Source of the DNA: Phallusia mammillata | Taxonomy: Eukaryota; Chordata; Ascidiacea; Phlebobranchia; Ascidiidae | DNA length: 64,000 nt | NCBI GenBank assembly: GCA_003260075.1 | Contig: QLIY01000061.1 | Coordinates: forward strand, 216,088-280,087 | Direction: 5' to 3' | Shown here: positions 24,501 through 39,500 of the stretch, piece by piece | Numbering within the stretch: position 1 is the first letter of the stretch | How the letters are laid out: each line of letters starts with the position of its first letter | Made by a program: the position numbers and the translations under genes | Notes under the pieces: model-generated | Databases searched by the model: none | Told to the model about the DNA's origin: nothing | Seen by the model: only the letters and a program-made list of their open reading frames with translations

Positions 24501-27500
24501 AACTTAGTTTATGTCATTTGTCTGTTTTGTCGCATTGATTCAAGTGTTTACCTCGTAACTTTTTGCAATCAATCGTCTAAATCGGCTTTAAATATGCTAC
24601 AAAGCTACAAAATGTATTTTTTCCTCTTGGGTTTCGACATTTTAGCATGATTCACAGTTTGCTAGTTTCACAAAGCATCTCAATTTACGGTTTGGATGAT
24701 AAACACTGAATACCATGTAAGATTGGTAAATCGGTTTTCTGTTCCTTCTCGAAGAGAGCCAAACAATGTGACATCGGGAAGCAGACGAACGGAAGTACGT
24801 GTTAACCTTATCGCAAACAAAGTGTGTCTATTGTCGGACGCGCGACGGAACGGTAAACGCAGTGGCGATGACATTCCGACATGCAACAGTCGCCCTTCTA
24901 GTCGAGTTCGCTGACGTCACGCGGTGATGCTCGACACCCGCCTTATGCTTCGAACTTCGGCATGCAAGCGATGCTCGAGTAACCTCCTTCTGCGTAAACA
25001 ACGTTGCTGCGCGTCACTTCAACGGAGAAGGGAACTCCATGGGCCCGACACTCCCTTATTCGGACGCGGACGCCGTTGAATTAGACCAGTTGAATCAGGT
25101 TCGCCGACCTGGAGTGCTGTTTGTTTGGGGATGTTGGCCGCAGGGCACGGCCGTCGTCTCCGAGTCAACAATAACTCGTGCTCAGCCATGCGTAGGCGCG
25201 AGTACTAGGGCACTCTTGAGTGTTTGTCCGTCGCGACAGGCGTCGAAAATTAAGACACAGCTCTTCTGTTGCCATGACACCTGTTTTAGGACGATAACGC
25301 CCCTCTATTTGCCTCCGGGGTTTTGCGCAAACACCGTTTTACGTGGAACCGCATGCAAAAATGCGCGTATCTCCGAGGGGCGTGTTGTTTTGACCAAATC
25401 GCTATGAAGGGTATTTTTCGAGTGTGGCTGATTCGTAGCTATTTGTGTTTAATACGTTTCTTCAGATTGTTAAAGCACCATGCTAAACTGGTTAGTACAT
25501 GTAGCTATGTCCCAAAGTTCTCTTGATTATGTGTATAATTTTTTGATGATTAATGATGTTGTTGCTGACGTAGGCTGAACGAAATATGATTGTGCATATT
25601 GTTTGTCGATTAGATGGAATTGGCGCCGGAACACAGTCGCCGTACTTGATTTTATGACCTCGAAAACACACACACATAACGCACTCCATGTATACATTAC
25701 GATTGATCAAGCCCATTCGCCGACTCACTAATGTAAGTCACGTCCCTCTCCGTGCACTCGCCAACTTTCGTTTCATGGTCGGCTTTACATAGGAGGGTCT
25801 TAAAGCGATCTTATGACCAACGGAGCTTCTCGGGTTATCCTTAGATGAGCGGCTTTTTTGAAGACAGGCGACGATTAAGGGTTTTCCTACCAGTCACGAA
25901 GCCACGAATTCTTTCTTATCTGATACTGCCTGGATCTTATTTTTCTCGAGGTTTCAAAAGGCCATGAATTTTTTACTGATATCACGAAGTATCTTTGTTT
26001 GCGATCTGTTTGCAATTGTTGAAAACAGAAATTGCAAGTCATTTTAAGGCACGTTGCAAATTCCCCTTTGTTGCGGCCACGCAAATGTGTAAAATGTTGG
26101 ATATATGCTTTAGATTTTAAATGCCCTTTGAACTTCCATTACACAACCTGTCCTCATGACAATGTATTTCAATCGCCCACTGTCCCATATATATGTGCAC
26201 TTTTGCCCAATCCGCATTTCCCCAATTGATTCTCGCACCGTTACAACATTGTGTTGCTTTTACGATTAAAACTTTTGTATTTTTTAAAAGAATATATAAT
26301 AGTTGCCTTTTCCTCTTTGTGTCTGTGTATTTTTGTCCAATCACCAACTGTTTCTAACACAGTTTTTGACAAAAATGTTTTTCTTTTTAGTTTAACAAAG
26401 ACAAGTTGGTGGAATCGTACACGAGTTACATCGATAACTTCAACAACTCCCGGGAAGCGGTATTGTATGCGACGCAAGCCAAGTCCGGATTCAAAGTCTT
26501 TCTTGAGGTTAGTGATCAGTCAGACTTTTTTAAATTTAGGTACCTTGTTGTTTGGTATTTAGTTACTGATTGTCAAATACCCAACAAGTAAAACATTTTT
26601 TATTAATATTTCGCAATGCATTTAAAAATAGTTTTTTTGCAAACTATTTCAGTTAATATTAAAAAAATAAAAACCACTTGTTAAGGATTACCCGTACAGA
26701 CAAAATTTTGTTTTAACAAAAGTTCGTTTTTCTATTTCAAAAATTTGTCTGAAAATAAGTTTATTTTCATCAAATAGATTCCGCTTACGGGTTCCCGCGA
26801 ACTACCTTTAAACCCGTGAAAAAACGGGAAACTATCCATAAAAAAACCCGCTTGTAAATGAAATCGCAACCTATGAGGACGCATAACCGGCATTCCGAAC
26901 TCGTACTGCCCTACGACCCAAATGACGCAAACTCGCAAATATATCAAAATCGTCTGGATCGCTTACGCGTCCCACCTCAATGGTTCGTGGCCTACTCGCG
27001 TTTCATGTTGTTTCTGCGATCTCGTTGCCTCAGATGCGTCGACCATCGAAGGCTTTGATCTCCATTGCTCGTGCGTGTAATGTTTGATCGTTGGTAAACA
27101 TAAGCGTCGATGTGCAATTCGTGGCCTTCCATAAGCTTATGCTTGGACCACCAAAGTCAATAGCCGCTCGGCAGCACCATAGCATTGTTATACACCGCAG
27201 TCCTTTTGAATGCCCAATGTCCATTCAAAGTCCGAAGTGATTTTTAATCCAATGTAACCAATACGACGCTATGTAATAATTGAGCTTCATGCGAAGGTAT
27301 AATTGACTTCCACATGGGGCATTTTATTCTGCGGGCGTTGGCATACTAGTGGCTGCCTTCCTCTTATTGTTTCAATAGTGTATAATGGTAGAGTAACTGA
27401 ATAACTGGAGATGTACTCATGCAAAGTGACTTTTGCAAATTTTCGCAAGGTTTGCAAGTGACATAAACGAGCTGGTTAATTTGTTTTTACTGCTGGAGCA

Positions 27501-30500
27501 TCAGGCGCTGAGGTTAAGAATATAATATAATAGCTTGACTACTTTTGAAAGCCACTTTCTGCAAAGAGTGTTGTCTTAGGAAAATTGCAAATTAGAACAT
27601 GTTATTGTGTTATTTGTAGTGAGTAATCTATTGGCAACAAAGATAATTGCGTAAAATATGAAAAGGCACCATCAAAGGTAGAAATAAGTACAATACAATG
27701 AATATGTTCAATGTAAATAAAATTACCACAGAAAACGAAACCACGAATTTGGAGTAAAGATTAGATTGCATATTACTTGTCACTAGCAGCTGCTTTGGTG
27801 ATTTATACCAATACATTATGAAATAGTAAAATCGATTTAATTGGAGTCTGGCAACATATGCGTAATACGTCATTTGTATATAGTCTATACATTAAAAGGT
27901 AGGCTAAATACAATTTTAAATGTCCAAAAAATCTCATACTAAAAACTGTTCAAATAGTTTTGGTTTTCAGTCATGGGCGTTCACTAATATGTGTTGCATA
28001 TGACGTGAATTTTTCTGACCTGAATTTTCTGACAAAAATTTGTTATTACGTAAATTGTTAATTCCAATCCAATAACTTCCAATTAACATCGATTTGAAGC
28101 ATTGGGGTAGGAATTACCAAGCATGAATGCCAATTTATCAATTCGTTCCTTTTTAGCAATGCCAACGTGAAAACAAGGAAAAACAAGGCCTCTCGGATTT
28201 GTTAATCAAACCTGTCCAGAGGATACCAAGATACGAACTAATTTTGAAGGTGAGACGTCGAGATTTATTTATGGATATACTCGCAGTACGAACATGGTGT
28301 GCGGCTACGTGTTTTTGCTTTGTATTTGCTTAATGAGACTTTCTACGCCGCTTGTACCAAATCAATCCAAAATTGATACTATAGAGCAATCTGTATTAAC
28401 TTCAACCAGTGCGCAACGGGTTCGATTGATTTTCTACTTGTTTCAAAGTTAATGGACACTACTGTGCTAATGAGCTGTAATTGATTCCTTGCGTGGCAAT
28501 GGTCAATGGCAAATTGATAATCTTCATATGGGATGTTGCTTTTTCCTGGCTACATATCACGTTCGGGCTCTCGATCAAACAAATGCGATTGGTTTAAATG
28601 TGATATAGTAGGACAACCAAAAAATAAAATTTTCATGAGAAACGACACAAACGTTTTTGAACAAATCTTGCATTTATACGAGTCATGTCATATCACATGC
28701 CATATTTTTTCATGTTTTTTTAATGATGTCACAAAATCTCGATGCAAAAACATGTTTTGGTACATTAGATTTTGCGCAACATTGCATGCTAGAGAAAAAA
28801 AAGATAGTAGTTTCGTAATTGTTGAAAATAAGATAAAATAGGGACTCAAGTGCAAAACAAGGACATTTCTTAGAAATAAGGACTCGAAATTTTTCTAAGG
28901 CATTCCCCTTTAACATAAGAACAAATCTTAAAAATCAGGACGGTATGGCAACCTTGACTATAGTTCTAACTTTATATAACGGTAGAAAACATCTACACAT
29001 CAGGCTCTTGTTTGAATTAAGTTTAAGACGCATTGCATTTAAGATTTCAAACGGTGTTTTGTATTCTGGGAAATACCTAACAAGTGTGTATTTGTATTTT
29101 AATCATAGGATCTGCTGAAGCATACACCAGACGATCATCAGGACCGACAGAGTCTCCTTCTTGCACAGGAAGATATTCACGCTCTCTCGGTGCAAATGAA
29201 CAGAGGTAAATTGTCTTCCAGTTGCAACATATACTAAAAATCATATTTTTCATTCCAATTTAGGCAGTCACGAATCGAAGTTATTTTTTCGCATCTACGA
29301 ATGTCGTATCCAAACAATCAATGGTTAAAAACTGTTTGAGTTTTCTGTATGTAAACACATGAGCTGAGTTGAGTTTGTTTTGCTTGGTGAAAGAACACAG
29401 CGACACAATTGGACTAAAACAATCACCAAGCCAAAAATAGGTCCGCAACGTTAAAACGTTATGAAGCGCAAAACAGTGGTGGCCACAATTGGTGGATCAT
29501 GACCAAACGCGCTGCAGCTATTCACCGTATAAACCGTACATATGTATTTTTATTGGTGCTCATTGGTTTACAATTTATGCAGGAAAGAAAGAAGCCGAAG
29601 CAGCTGACCGACACGACCGACAACTTCGAGAAATCGAGCAACTAGTTGAAGGCGTGATTGAGGTTGGTGTGATTCAATGTTATATTTAACCTTAGGTGGG
29701 TGACGTATAGTTAAACACTGAAATAAACCTATGGTTGTGTGTTTATAGATCGCCGGCGTACCAAAGAGACGATTCCTTCGTCAGGAAATCCTTGCTGAAC
29801 ATGTAAGCAAATTTGTCTTTTGTTGGGCTGAATAGACTTTAAATGAAGTGCTAAATTATACAAGGTTTGGATGTTTTACGCAGGTTTGTGGCTTGGGAAA
29901 GATGCGTTGTTATAGTGCACCGCTTATTTTGTCCATTCCGCTGGATTATATTTCATACTAGTACAGATTTAGAAACAATAACACGAGATAACGCAGCTTA
30001 CAATTGGCCATCATCCAAATCCCACATTCTGTGATGGAATTGCTTGTAAAAACACACGACAAATTCCACATGTTTTGTAAATCCGAACACCTGTTGTTTA
30101 TTGCGCGATATTTTTTTCCTTTTACGCTGCCCGCAATATATAGACAAACTAGGAAATTGGATTTGTTTCAAGCTTAAATTCCAAACCCTGCCCTGAAATC
30201 CACTAAATTAAACTTGCTGATAACCGTTAAAACACAGCACGAACTGTAGTATAGGGGTTATACCTTATTACCACTCTTGTTGAAAGCATTTTCTCCCAGT
30301 GATCTTTGTAGTCTTATGAGCAGTGATCTTTTTGGTCGAAAGGTCGAGATACAGTTTAAGTGTCTAATGCCATTCTCCCACATTTGATGCAGAAATCCGG
30401 CAGCAAAAAGGACCGATGTTTGTGGCTCTTCAACGATTTGCTGATGTGCACTCAAGTAAAGAAGGGGCGAACCGGTTCTCTGCGACGAGGCAGCACCATG

Positions 30501-33500
30501 AATCTGTAAGTACTTCTGTGTAAAAGACAAAAGTTTATCTTTTACAAAAGCACCGAACTGCCATGATATATTGTTTCCCCGAGTTTACCTCTTTAACAAC
30601 TCTCTATGAATCTATAAAAAAGACCATCAGTTGGACACAAATTGATAAACTTCGTAGTTCTCTACCTGTGGTACATTTTCCATTGGTGATACACCGAAGC
30701 TTTTCAGATGGTAGCGTCCTGTTTAAGTTGTTTTATATCAGATCCAAAATTGTAACTCAACTGGCCCAACTGTTCGGTCCTGGTTTGTGACGAAACTCGT
30801 GTTTTGGACAATATTTTTATTTTGCTGATCTTGCTGGTTTTACTAAAATACTAGCCTGGTCAAGAAAAATCGGCCTTATCTCTTGTCCACCCATTCAAAA
30901 TCGATTTAGGTGGTAAGCAGCGATACAAAAATTCGTCAGGTGGTACACGGTCGGCATAATAGTGAAAACTACTAAACTGAACCCAGGTTACGAACCACAG
31001 GGATAGCAAGAATTTAGTTCTTTCGCTTACGCGTTTTTTGCCCTTGATTTATTGACCATGTTTGCAATCCTTAACCGAAAAAAGCAAAAGGTTTTGAAAC
31101 TTGAATTGACGACCAGAAATGCACGGTTTAAACATGCAGGCTATGCCGCGAATATCCTCTAGCAAGGGTGCAACAAACCTTACCCACAGACCCAACCTTA
31201 AAGTGATTGACGCAAAAGCATTTAGAGTCTTTCGTCTCGCTCCATAGAAGGTCCCATGTAAAGAGGGGCCTTGTCTATTTTTGGCTTACTCCGTGCTATT
31301 TACGCTAATTGCGTTGTTGTTTGCTGTGCTTGCCCGACTAACTTCCCCACCCCGGATTATTAACCTCACGTTGCGGATCTACGCTTAGTGATGGAACCTT
31401 CGCGTTAATGCATTACAGCACAGATAATGTTAAGAACAAAAAGCAGTAATTCCACTTCCTTTGTCTATTAGCGGTCAAGGCGAGAAATTTCCGAACAATG
31501 TTTTTCATAATCATCAGCTTCTGTGGTTTTTTAAATATGCCTGTGGGTTTGTGCATTCGGATTTTTTACCAGTTGTGAGAAGAATGTTTAACCACCTTTA
31601 AGTATTTGGCAATTAAGCTTTTGGGATTTTTTGAAGCTATAAATCACTATTCTGCGAATTTCGCAGTATAAAAGTGCAAAGGAGTCAATCTGATATGGGT
31701 AATATGCATAAAGCTTTACTATATCCTCTATGGGGTTTGCATGTATGAAGCATACAAAGTCATTGTATACTCTTACATACAATAGCCCCCCTGTAAGGAA
31801 AGCATTTCGAGTATTTCATGGCACACGGCAAATGTCAAGGCAAATCACGTTCGGGACGTAAATTCACGCTCGTGGGAGCCATCTTACACAGTTTAGACCT
31901 CAACATGTGAACTAGTACATCCTGGGCGAGTCAGACAGACATGGGCGTTTCGAGATGCCAGTGGGTCAAGTTTCAAACTCCTAACGTGGGGCTATGTCAA
32001 GGTGGTCAATGAACCCTCGTCTAGGTAAAATATACCTCACGTTCTTGGAGCGTAGCCTAAGGGGGTTTACGAGACGTATTGGACATCTACTAACAGCAGT
32101 GACCATATGTGTTAAAATCCTGGGAAGTTTATGTATGCACTGTGGTTGAATATTAGTGGAATTAGATATTCCTTGCTGTGTAAAGAAATGCAAACTAAGA
32201 TTTGTCTGAGAGCCACACTCTGTCATCAAAAGAGCCACATTTGGCTCGCCAGAGTTCCTGACCCTTGACCTATGGCGTCACTTTTTGAGGTAAATATACA
32301 AGAAAAATAGTATAAGCCAGTATCATCAGTTTTCGCGAGCACTTAGATAAAATAGGCACCGACTTTTCATTGTTGGCTGTAAACGTCTGTAACATAGCTA
32401 GTAACTACTGGGTGATACGTAACTTTATCTCTGTCTGGGAAAAAAGACTTTACAACCAGTACTAGACCTACAGCTTATAACAAAAACTCCTGCATATTAC
32501 CACAAAAACATGATTTTCTTGGTTGATTATCACACTTTTGGAATTGTTCTGACGGTTAAGTTAAACATTGAACGGATACCAGGTGATCTGTGGTAGCACG
32601 ACTGCAAACAAACAACAAGATGTTTTGGTTCAAATCACAAATGTCATCTTACATTCCGATATCAGATCACGTGATTTCACGATAAAATCATCTGGCGCTG
32701 CATCCAAACGTTAATTAGCAACAGTCGAGATTTCGATCTTGCTTCGATTTTCCGCGAGATTATTTGACTTCCTCAAGGCCGAGATAAACGCATTGAAATC
32801 AAATGATTTCTGTATCCGGTTAACCCTTTTTGTCATATTTTGTTTTCCGTTTTTCCTGGAGCGGATGTCCGATACAATAGATACAAAACCGAGCTACTAA
32901 AAATAACCCAAATGTCATTTTAATTTATGTCTAATAAAACTGGCAAAACGAAGTGAATTTCCTGACAAAATTTTGCCAAAAAGAGTTGTTGAGGCTTTAT
33001 GCCAGTGGTTCCCAACCAGGAAATTTACTTTTATATGTAATTTGTAAATTAGGGGAAGGAATTTGATTTTTAGATATGATTTGTAAATAGACGCTTAGAA
33101 GCTCTGGAAATATAACTTGTGTAGTTAACAAAAGACTCAATTATAAATGATTTTTGTATGGTCTAGCTAGCATCTACTACATAGCATATTAGGAAGGACT
33201 AAAAAAATGTTAAAATGGTAGGGGAGAAATTCGACGAAAAAGGTTGGGAACCACTACCTAATGCGGCGGAGAAACAACACTAAATCTTGTTTTGACCAAT
33301 AGGAGGTGGTCAAGGCTATGTATGCATTCTTAGGTCATCAAATATTCCAAGCACGCTGTTTGTAAATTCCGCGGGCCGGAACATTTCGTCGAAACCTCCC
33401 GCTATGCCAACGCACTTTTGCCGCAACACCACGATGACTCTCGGTTGAAATCCGTTTTGATCCGTTGATTCCACACAGTCAGTGCAGTGTGTACCTTGCC

Positions 33501-36500
33501 ACCATCAACGCGCCACCCAAATTACTATTGTCCGTCGCGTTTTTCGCATAACTTCTTATCAGGGCCGCGCGATTTTTCGACTGACATCCCGCGCCAGTTT
33601 GCATTCCGGCTCGCGATAGCAGCCACGACCTTTCGCCCGCAGGCAATGTCAAAAACAACACGACTTCGTGTACCCCTGCCTCTTATAACTACTGGGGGTG
33701 CGACCGTTACCCCGCCCGACCTTAGCGGAACATTAGAACGTTCAACTAGTGTCAACCCCAGAGAGGCCGTAGGAAAAACGCCAGCGGCAAATGCATTCGC
33801 TTTAGCTAATGGGCTTCAGCAGCCTCTTGGAATGTAGTGTGAAGTGCTTGTGCAACGATCCGTTCCACTGCGAAAGTGATCCCTATCGGACTTGCAAGCT
33901 CCAGCTCAGTGACTACAAGCTGCTAGGGCTTTTGTATCCCACTTTACCATGGAGAACCAGCCATGCACTTTGTTGACAGTACATAACCGTTGTGTGTGCG
34001 TTTGTTTGTGCTGAAGGGTGATGAATAGCAAGTTAACGTGGGATTGCGGGTTTCGCTCACAGAAGCGCTTTCACACTCTTTGTTTCGTCTTTGTTGAGGT
34101 TTGAAAACGGTTTAGGTAAGAAAAACGCACCTAACGCTTTGAAACCGTTTTGACCTGAGCAACCTCATTGAAGTTACCCGTTTTGCTCTGCAACCAGTTT
34201 TAACTCAAAATAAATCTGTGGCAATGAGAAGTATGCTGGGAACTTGTGTTTATCTTCGGCTTTGTCCCTAAGTGTCAAACTACAAAACCATTAGACCTGT
34301 ATTACGTTGTTGCCTGCATCAGGTGTCTTAAGTGCCTGAAGACGTTAAGCTTTAGCTATTGTCTTCGCCTGCCTGTGGTGGCAAGGTTTGCCACAGCCTG
34401 GTATGTGAGCTCCAATTTCGCGTTTTGCATTCTGCATAAAACCGCACATTCATTGGAGGTCCACGGTCTTGTTTAGGTTTAAGGCCACTGAGGAGAAATG
34501 AATCTATATGACACACTAAAATAACTTTGTACGCGGGTACAAAAACCGCTACAAGACCTACCGCCTAAAGAGAAAACACCATTGTCTGCACTTGCAGCTT
34601 TATTTAGTTGTTCATATGTTATATGAGTTGAAGCGTATGATTCTAACATGATACACAATCAGTTGTGGTTGAACGTTTGCAGTACCACATGCTAAGTGAA
34701 ATGCTATAATCTGAGGTAATATCGATTACTTCATGTTTTCCAGATATTCCTCCCCCAGCGATCGCATTTTGATCGACTACACATGCAAGTACAAGTTCCT
34801 GTGGAAGTTTCCCCTTGAAGACGTTGAGCTGCTAAAAGGTGTGTAAAAATAGCCCATAGATTTGCGCAAGTCTTTATAGCAAGCATTTTCCTTCAAGCTT
34901 GTGTGCTACAGTCGATGTCACGACGGTTTTAAACTCCATCGATTTTGCAAAAACTCCGCTGATAATTTCGGAACGCAACACTAGGGACGCATTTGGCCGC
35001 AGCAAACCCCATTAGTCCCGTTGTTTAACGTAAACCGCAAAAGCCGTACAAGTCAAGCCCGGGGTGAACCAGGTTCCATGCCAGAGCCTGTTTTTCACGA
35101 CCTGCGGTTTTACGATCGCCATTTCCGTTTTCAACGTTAGAAAATTCCAGAACAGTGTTTTAGTCACGCAATTACGGCCGGGCAATGGCGTCCCGTTGTG
35201 AAGGTTGCCTGGCGCGGTCGCTATGCAATGACGTCAAGCACGTGTGTTGCTGACGTCGTCGACAACCAATAAACATTGTGCCACGAAATTTATCGCATCA
35301 TTGTCTTCATAGGGCAAAAGTGGCATTCCTTGCGCCAATAACTTATTAAGCTGTGCATTATTATCCATGGCGGCCTTAAGACTGATTTGTGGCTCGACGT
35401 CCGTTCTTCAGGGTTGTATGGATTCAGATAGTGATAAATGAAACATTTAAACAGCAGTAGAACAAATAGGCAAATTCGTTGAAATTGTTAAACGTTATTT
35501 TTACATCGCAAGCTTGCATAGTCTTGATCGCATGGTTTAAAAAAGGTTAACTATACAAACGGTTATAAGTACAGTAAACCTCCGTTAATCAGGACCCGAT
35601 TGGCCCAAAAAGTTAACTGCGAATTAAAAAAAGTCACATGTTTTGAATATTGTTCGTGTGTGTATTCCAGGAATGCTACTGGGGGGGGGGGGGTAGTACA
35701 ATAAACCTCCGTTAATCAGGACCCGATTGGCCCAAAAAGTTAACTGTGAATTAAAAAAAATCACATGTTTTGAATATTGTTCGTGTGTGTATTCCAGGAA
35801 TGCTACTGTGGTTATCACAATGGCATGGGCATCCATCCTTTCGCTTTCAATTTCGGTTTTAGGAAATAGCTCGGTCGCGGCCTGCATCCTGTTTATGTGC
35901 CGCGCGTGCCAGGTCGTTGGCCTCGCAACTTTTTCCAATTACTCCCGACATCGTTCAGTTTGCCGCTTCACCGCTTATATCGACTTCCCCGTGAGTTCGC
36001 GGAATGTCCGTTGCTCCCGTTTCCAAACAACTCGATTTCCCGTTTGCATTCTTACAAGTTGTAATCTGTCTTACGGTATGGAAGGTTACGGAAAAAATTA
36101 ACGTATACCACCGATGAATACAGCTTAAATTTGACAATAGTATACGGCAGGTTTGTAGCGGCTTTGGGTTGCCATAAATTGTGTTTTGAACGCAGCAATA
36201 TTATTGGCATTTATTAGGTTATTCTGTAAAATGTGAAGTCATTGTTTGAAAGTATCGTGAAAAAGCTTCATTTTTTACGTGCTTTTTGGTTTTCTCGGTC
36301 ATAGACTTTCAGGATTACAGCTGGCCTGTAAGTGAGCACCTGTCTCATGAAAATAGCGCTGACATTACGTTTCTGTTAAGAAACTGTGCAACATATGCAA
36401 AGGGAATCTTATTCCATTGAGGTTTACAATTTACAAAAATGTGTACGATCCGGTTGTCCTCGTTTACATTTAGTCCCAGGAACGTTATAATGCAAACGTT

Positions 36501-39500
36501 ATCTTTTATTTATCTTACTTTTGGAAATGTGGTCATGTGTGCGTGATTGTTGCAGCCTGTCATCGTTAAAACTTGTGTAAAAAGGCAGCAATCTTGTGCA
36601 ATTTTCCACTGTCTAAAAGCAATGGGAGTTAAGACGCAAACTCAAGTTACTGATAAATTTAGATCCGCTGGAATTTTAAAACTCCTACTTTCACGCATTC
36701 CAGTGCGAACAAATTTGACAAATAACATCGCTGTCAAAAATAGCAACCTCAAGCTCGAAAAACAAGTTCGAAGTGGACTTCGGCGTTTAACAGCTCGCTT
36801 ATCGGCGAATCTATTTTCGCTAGTTTGTTCAGCAGGCACCCTAAATCCCGGGCACGACCCTTCACATCGCCTAGAGTCAATACGCAACCCGCGCACTACC
36901 GACAGTTCATTGTGACGTGTAAGCCATGACGTGCGTGTTACGTACCCATCGTGACAACGATTGGCTCAATACGGATTAAATTCCCCTTAACCCTGTCAAA
37001 GAGTCGACCCCCTTTGCGCTGCTTATAGAGACTCGGCGCTTGTTGAACATCGATGGTGAATCTCACGTTTGTTTGCAAATCTGGGATAGGTTTCCTGATC
37101 CACATAATGTAGCGACCGATTTAATAAAACATTTAAGTGGAAAAATATTTAAATATGGCTCTTTTCTTTGGAATTTATTAACAGGTGTGTTTTAATACAG
37201 AAAGCGCCGTTTTAAGTTTACTTTATTTCATGCTCCAAAAAATTGTGTAACGATTTTAAGGATTTGTTTTGCTATGTTAAATAATAAAATTAAGAGAATT
37301 AATTTTATCGGATATGTTAATTTTATTCCATATGTCCAATCGGAAAATGTGAGTCTCGTCATTTAGAGAATTAGTATCAGCAAGCAAAAGGTGCATTGAA
37401 TTAAAACGTCGCAACAGACCAACAACCTTACCTCTCTAACCACAATTAACAATATTAACCGAATCGCGATTCTCTTTGTCAGGAAGTACCACCTCAAGCC
37501 GACAGTGCGCTGAGAAGCAACTCCAACATTTACGAAGGGACCATGAAATCCTTGTCAAGATCGACCAGTTGGCCTTGGAAATGTCATGCAGTCACGCGGT
37601 AGGTCCAGTTTTTTCAGCTTTTTGACTCTCCGAACGCAAGCGAGTGTTAGTGATTTCTGTTGGCCGTGACGCTTTTACCACACCCGTATCTCGTCGTGTT
37701 TTTCAGACGGTCTGTCTGTGGTAGATATTGGACGCCAAACGTACGCGTTGTTTACCGGCACCGAGCACCCCTCTTTCGCCTTTCTTGCCGTCAACGACAT
37801 TTAGGCTCTGTCAGGATTTGGGAACTGTTTTTGTACGTTTGAAAGCACACGTATTGTGTGTTAGTAAGGCAAATCAACGCATCCCAAGCGCAGTGCAAAT
37901 TGCCTGTATGTAAAACATTGACATTTGACACAGTAAAGCTTCTTTGTAGAGATTCCTGGTAAACGGTAACTGATCACAATTATTTGCACTGCCTGTATGG
38001 CTATGTAAAGTGCCTTCTATTCCAAGTAATGAGTCGTGTACAGTTAAAGTTATCCTTAAACATCCTTAAAGTTAAATGAATCATAACATTCGCATCAATT
38101 TTTAAATTTATTATAATTTCAAATTTCGATTTAAAAAAAATGTATTACATTTGAACATCTGGCACCCTGTCTAAATTAAAATAACCACCTTTTAGTTTGG
38201 TCACGGCTGCGTGCAAAAAGGGACCGAAAAAAGTAAATGCCCCAGTGCCTTTCACCACGTCTGTGCTTATGTAAGCTCAAAGTCGCGGTTTGAAAACATC
38301 TCAAGGGCGCCTCTCGTATCGGGGGGGGGGGGGGGGGGGGGTCGATCGACAGGCGCCAGAGTTAACGGCTCACAAAAATACCTCGCTGACAGTTTAAACG
38401 TTTTATTTGCAAAATTACGTTTATACGCTGTTTTGTCATGAAAAGTTCCGTTAACAACCCTATTTGGCTCTGGTCAAGGTATCTTCTGAAATCTGAACAT
38501 ATTAGTTGCCCAAAATGTTTCAGTATCAGTTAGTGTCTTTGACCTACATGCTGCAAAAGTTTAAAAACAAGTCAAAACGTTTAATGTTAAAAAACAAACT
38601 TCGACATAGACTCAATTTCTAATGCAAAATTTTTCTCAAAAGTGGTTGTTACTTGCAGAGTAAAATTCCTTCATATTTCGTGTTACATTTTCAGAACCTT
38701 GACGACGCCTTGCGTGAGCTGGGGGGGGGGAGCAAAAATTTTCTCAGAAGTGTTTGTTACTTGCAGCGTAAAATTCCTTAATATTTCGTGTTACATTTTC
38801 AGAACCTTGACGACGCCTTGCGTGAGCTGATGTACCAGACTAATCAGAGAATTGCTGAGAAACAAAACGTCACCCCGGCAATTACCCTTCCAGGACGGAT
38901 GGAAATCGGCATATCAACTTCGTAAGTTATTTACTAGTTAAATTGACAGTAGCCTCGTCGATTTTCAGTCGATTCAATAAATGTAAAAAGGTATTTGTAT
39001 AGCCTAATCATACAACAACATTAACTAATATATTGCTACAATGAAGTATTTTCTGTTCTTAAACTTTCGGAGATTATGTTGTATTTAGTAAAATGTTGTG
39101 TTGAGACAAGACAATAAATATGGCAAGAAATAAAGAATATAAAGCCCTTTTCCCACATTTTTCTTAACAGTGACGGAATGAAGATTTTTCCGTTCGAATT
39201 TATGAGTGAAGATCGAAAGACGCAGTTTGAGATTTTGCTCATTAACGCAAGGACGAACTCAAGTGAGTGCGCTTATAGTTAACTCTCCACAATTTGTTTA
39301 ATTGACTGTTGGTACTTAAAGTTTATGACCTCTTGTGGGTGTCAAAATATTTTTGTTATTTTTAAAACAGGTGTAACTGACTTATAAAAGGAAGTAGCCT
39401 CATATCAATGATCAGCATTGCTGTCTGTACGTCTAAACCAAGGGTCGGCAACCTTTTAGGCAACGCGTACCAGTTTACTTGTCATTTTCATGTGTTAAGA

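Larger units (their letters stand above)
30506..34743 (+). other. ARHGEF17 intron of 4.2 kb
   Basis: It contains a fragment related to the hAT at 54569 (about 30700-30960), a hAT right end near 32160-32268 and a complete hAT at 33003-33256. A CpG-rich single-copy block lies at about 33360-33850. A 116-codon open frame lies in that block, but it has no recognisable similarity and no supporting splice context. I see no gene. Confidence 0.6.

Noticed and set aside
25039-25407. A 122-codon frame in the large ARHGEF17 intron
   Set aside because: It lies in a CpG-rich stretch with few stops, has no recognisable domain, and its ends do not fit exon borders.
33487-33837. A 116-codon frame
   Set aside because: CpG-rich intronic sequence with no similarity. 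The opposite strand is about equally open.
35727-36101. A 124-codon frame
   Set aside because: It starts in an overlap copy of a pogo-like element and shows no protein family features.
38694-38720. Duplicated ARHGEF17 exon start
   Set aside because: It is the end of one contig copy before a 10-G run. The complete exon follows at 38803.
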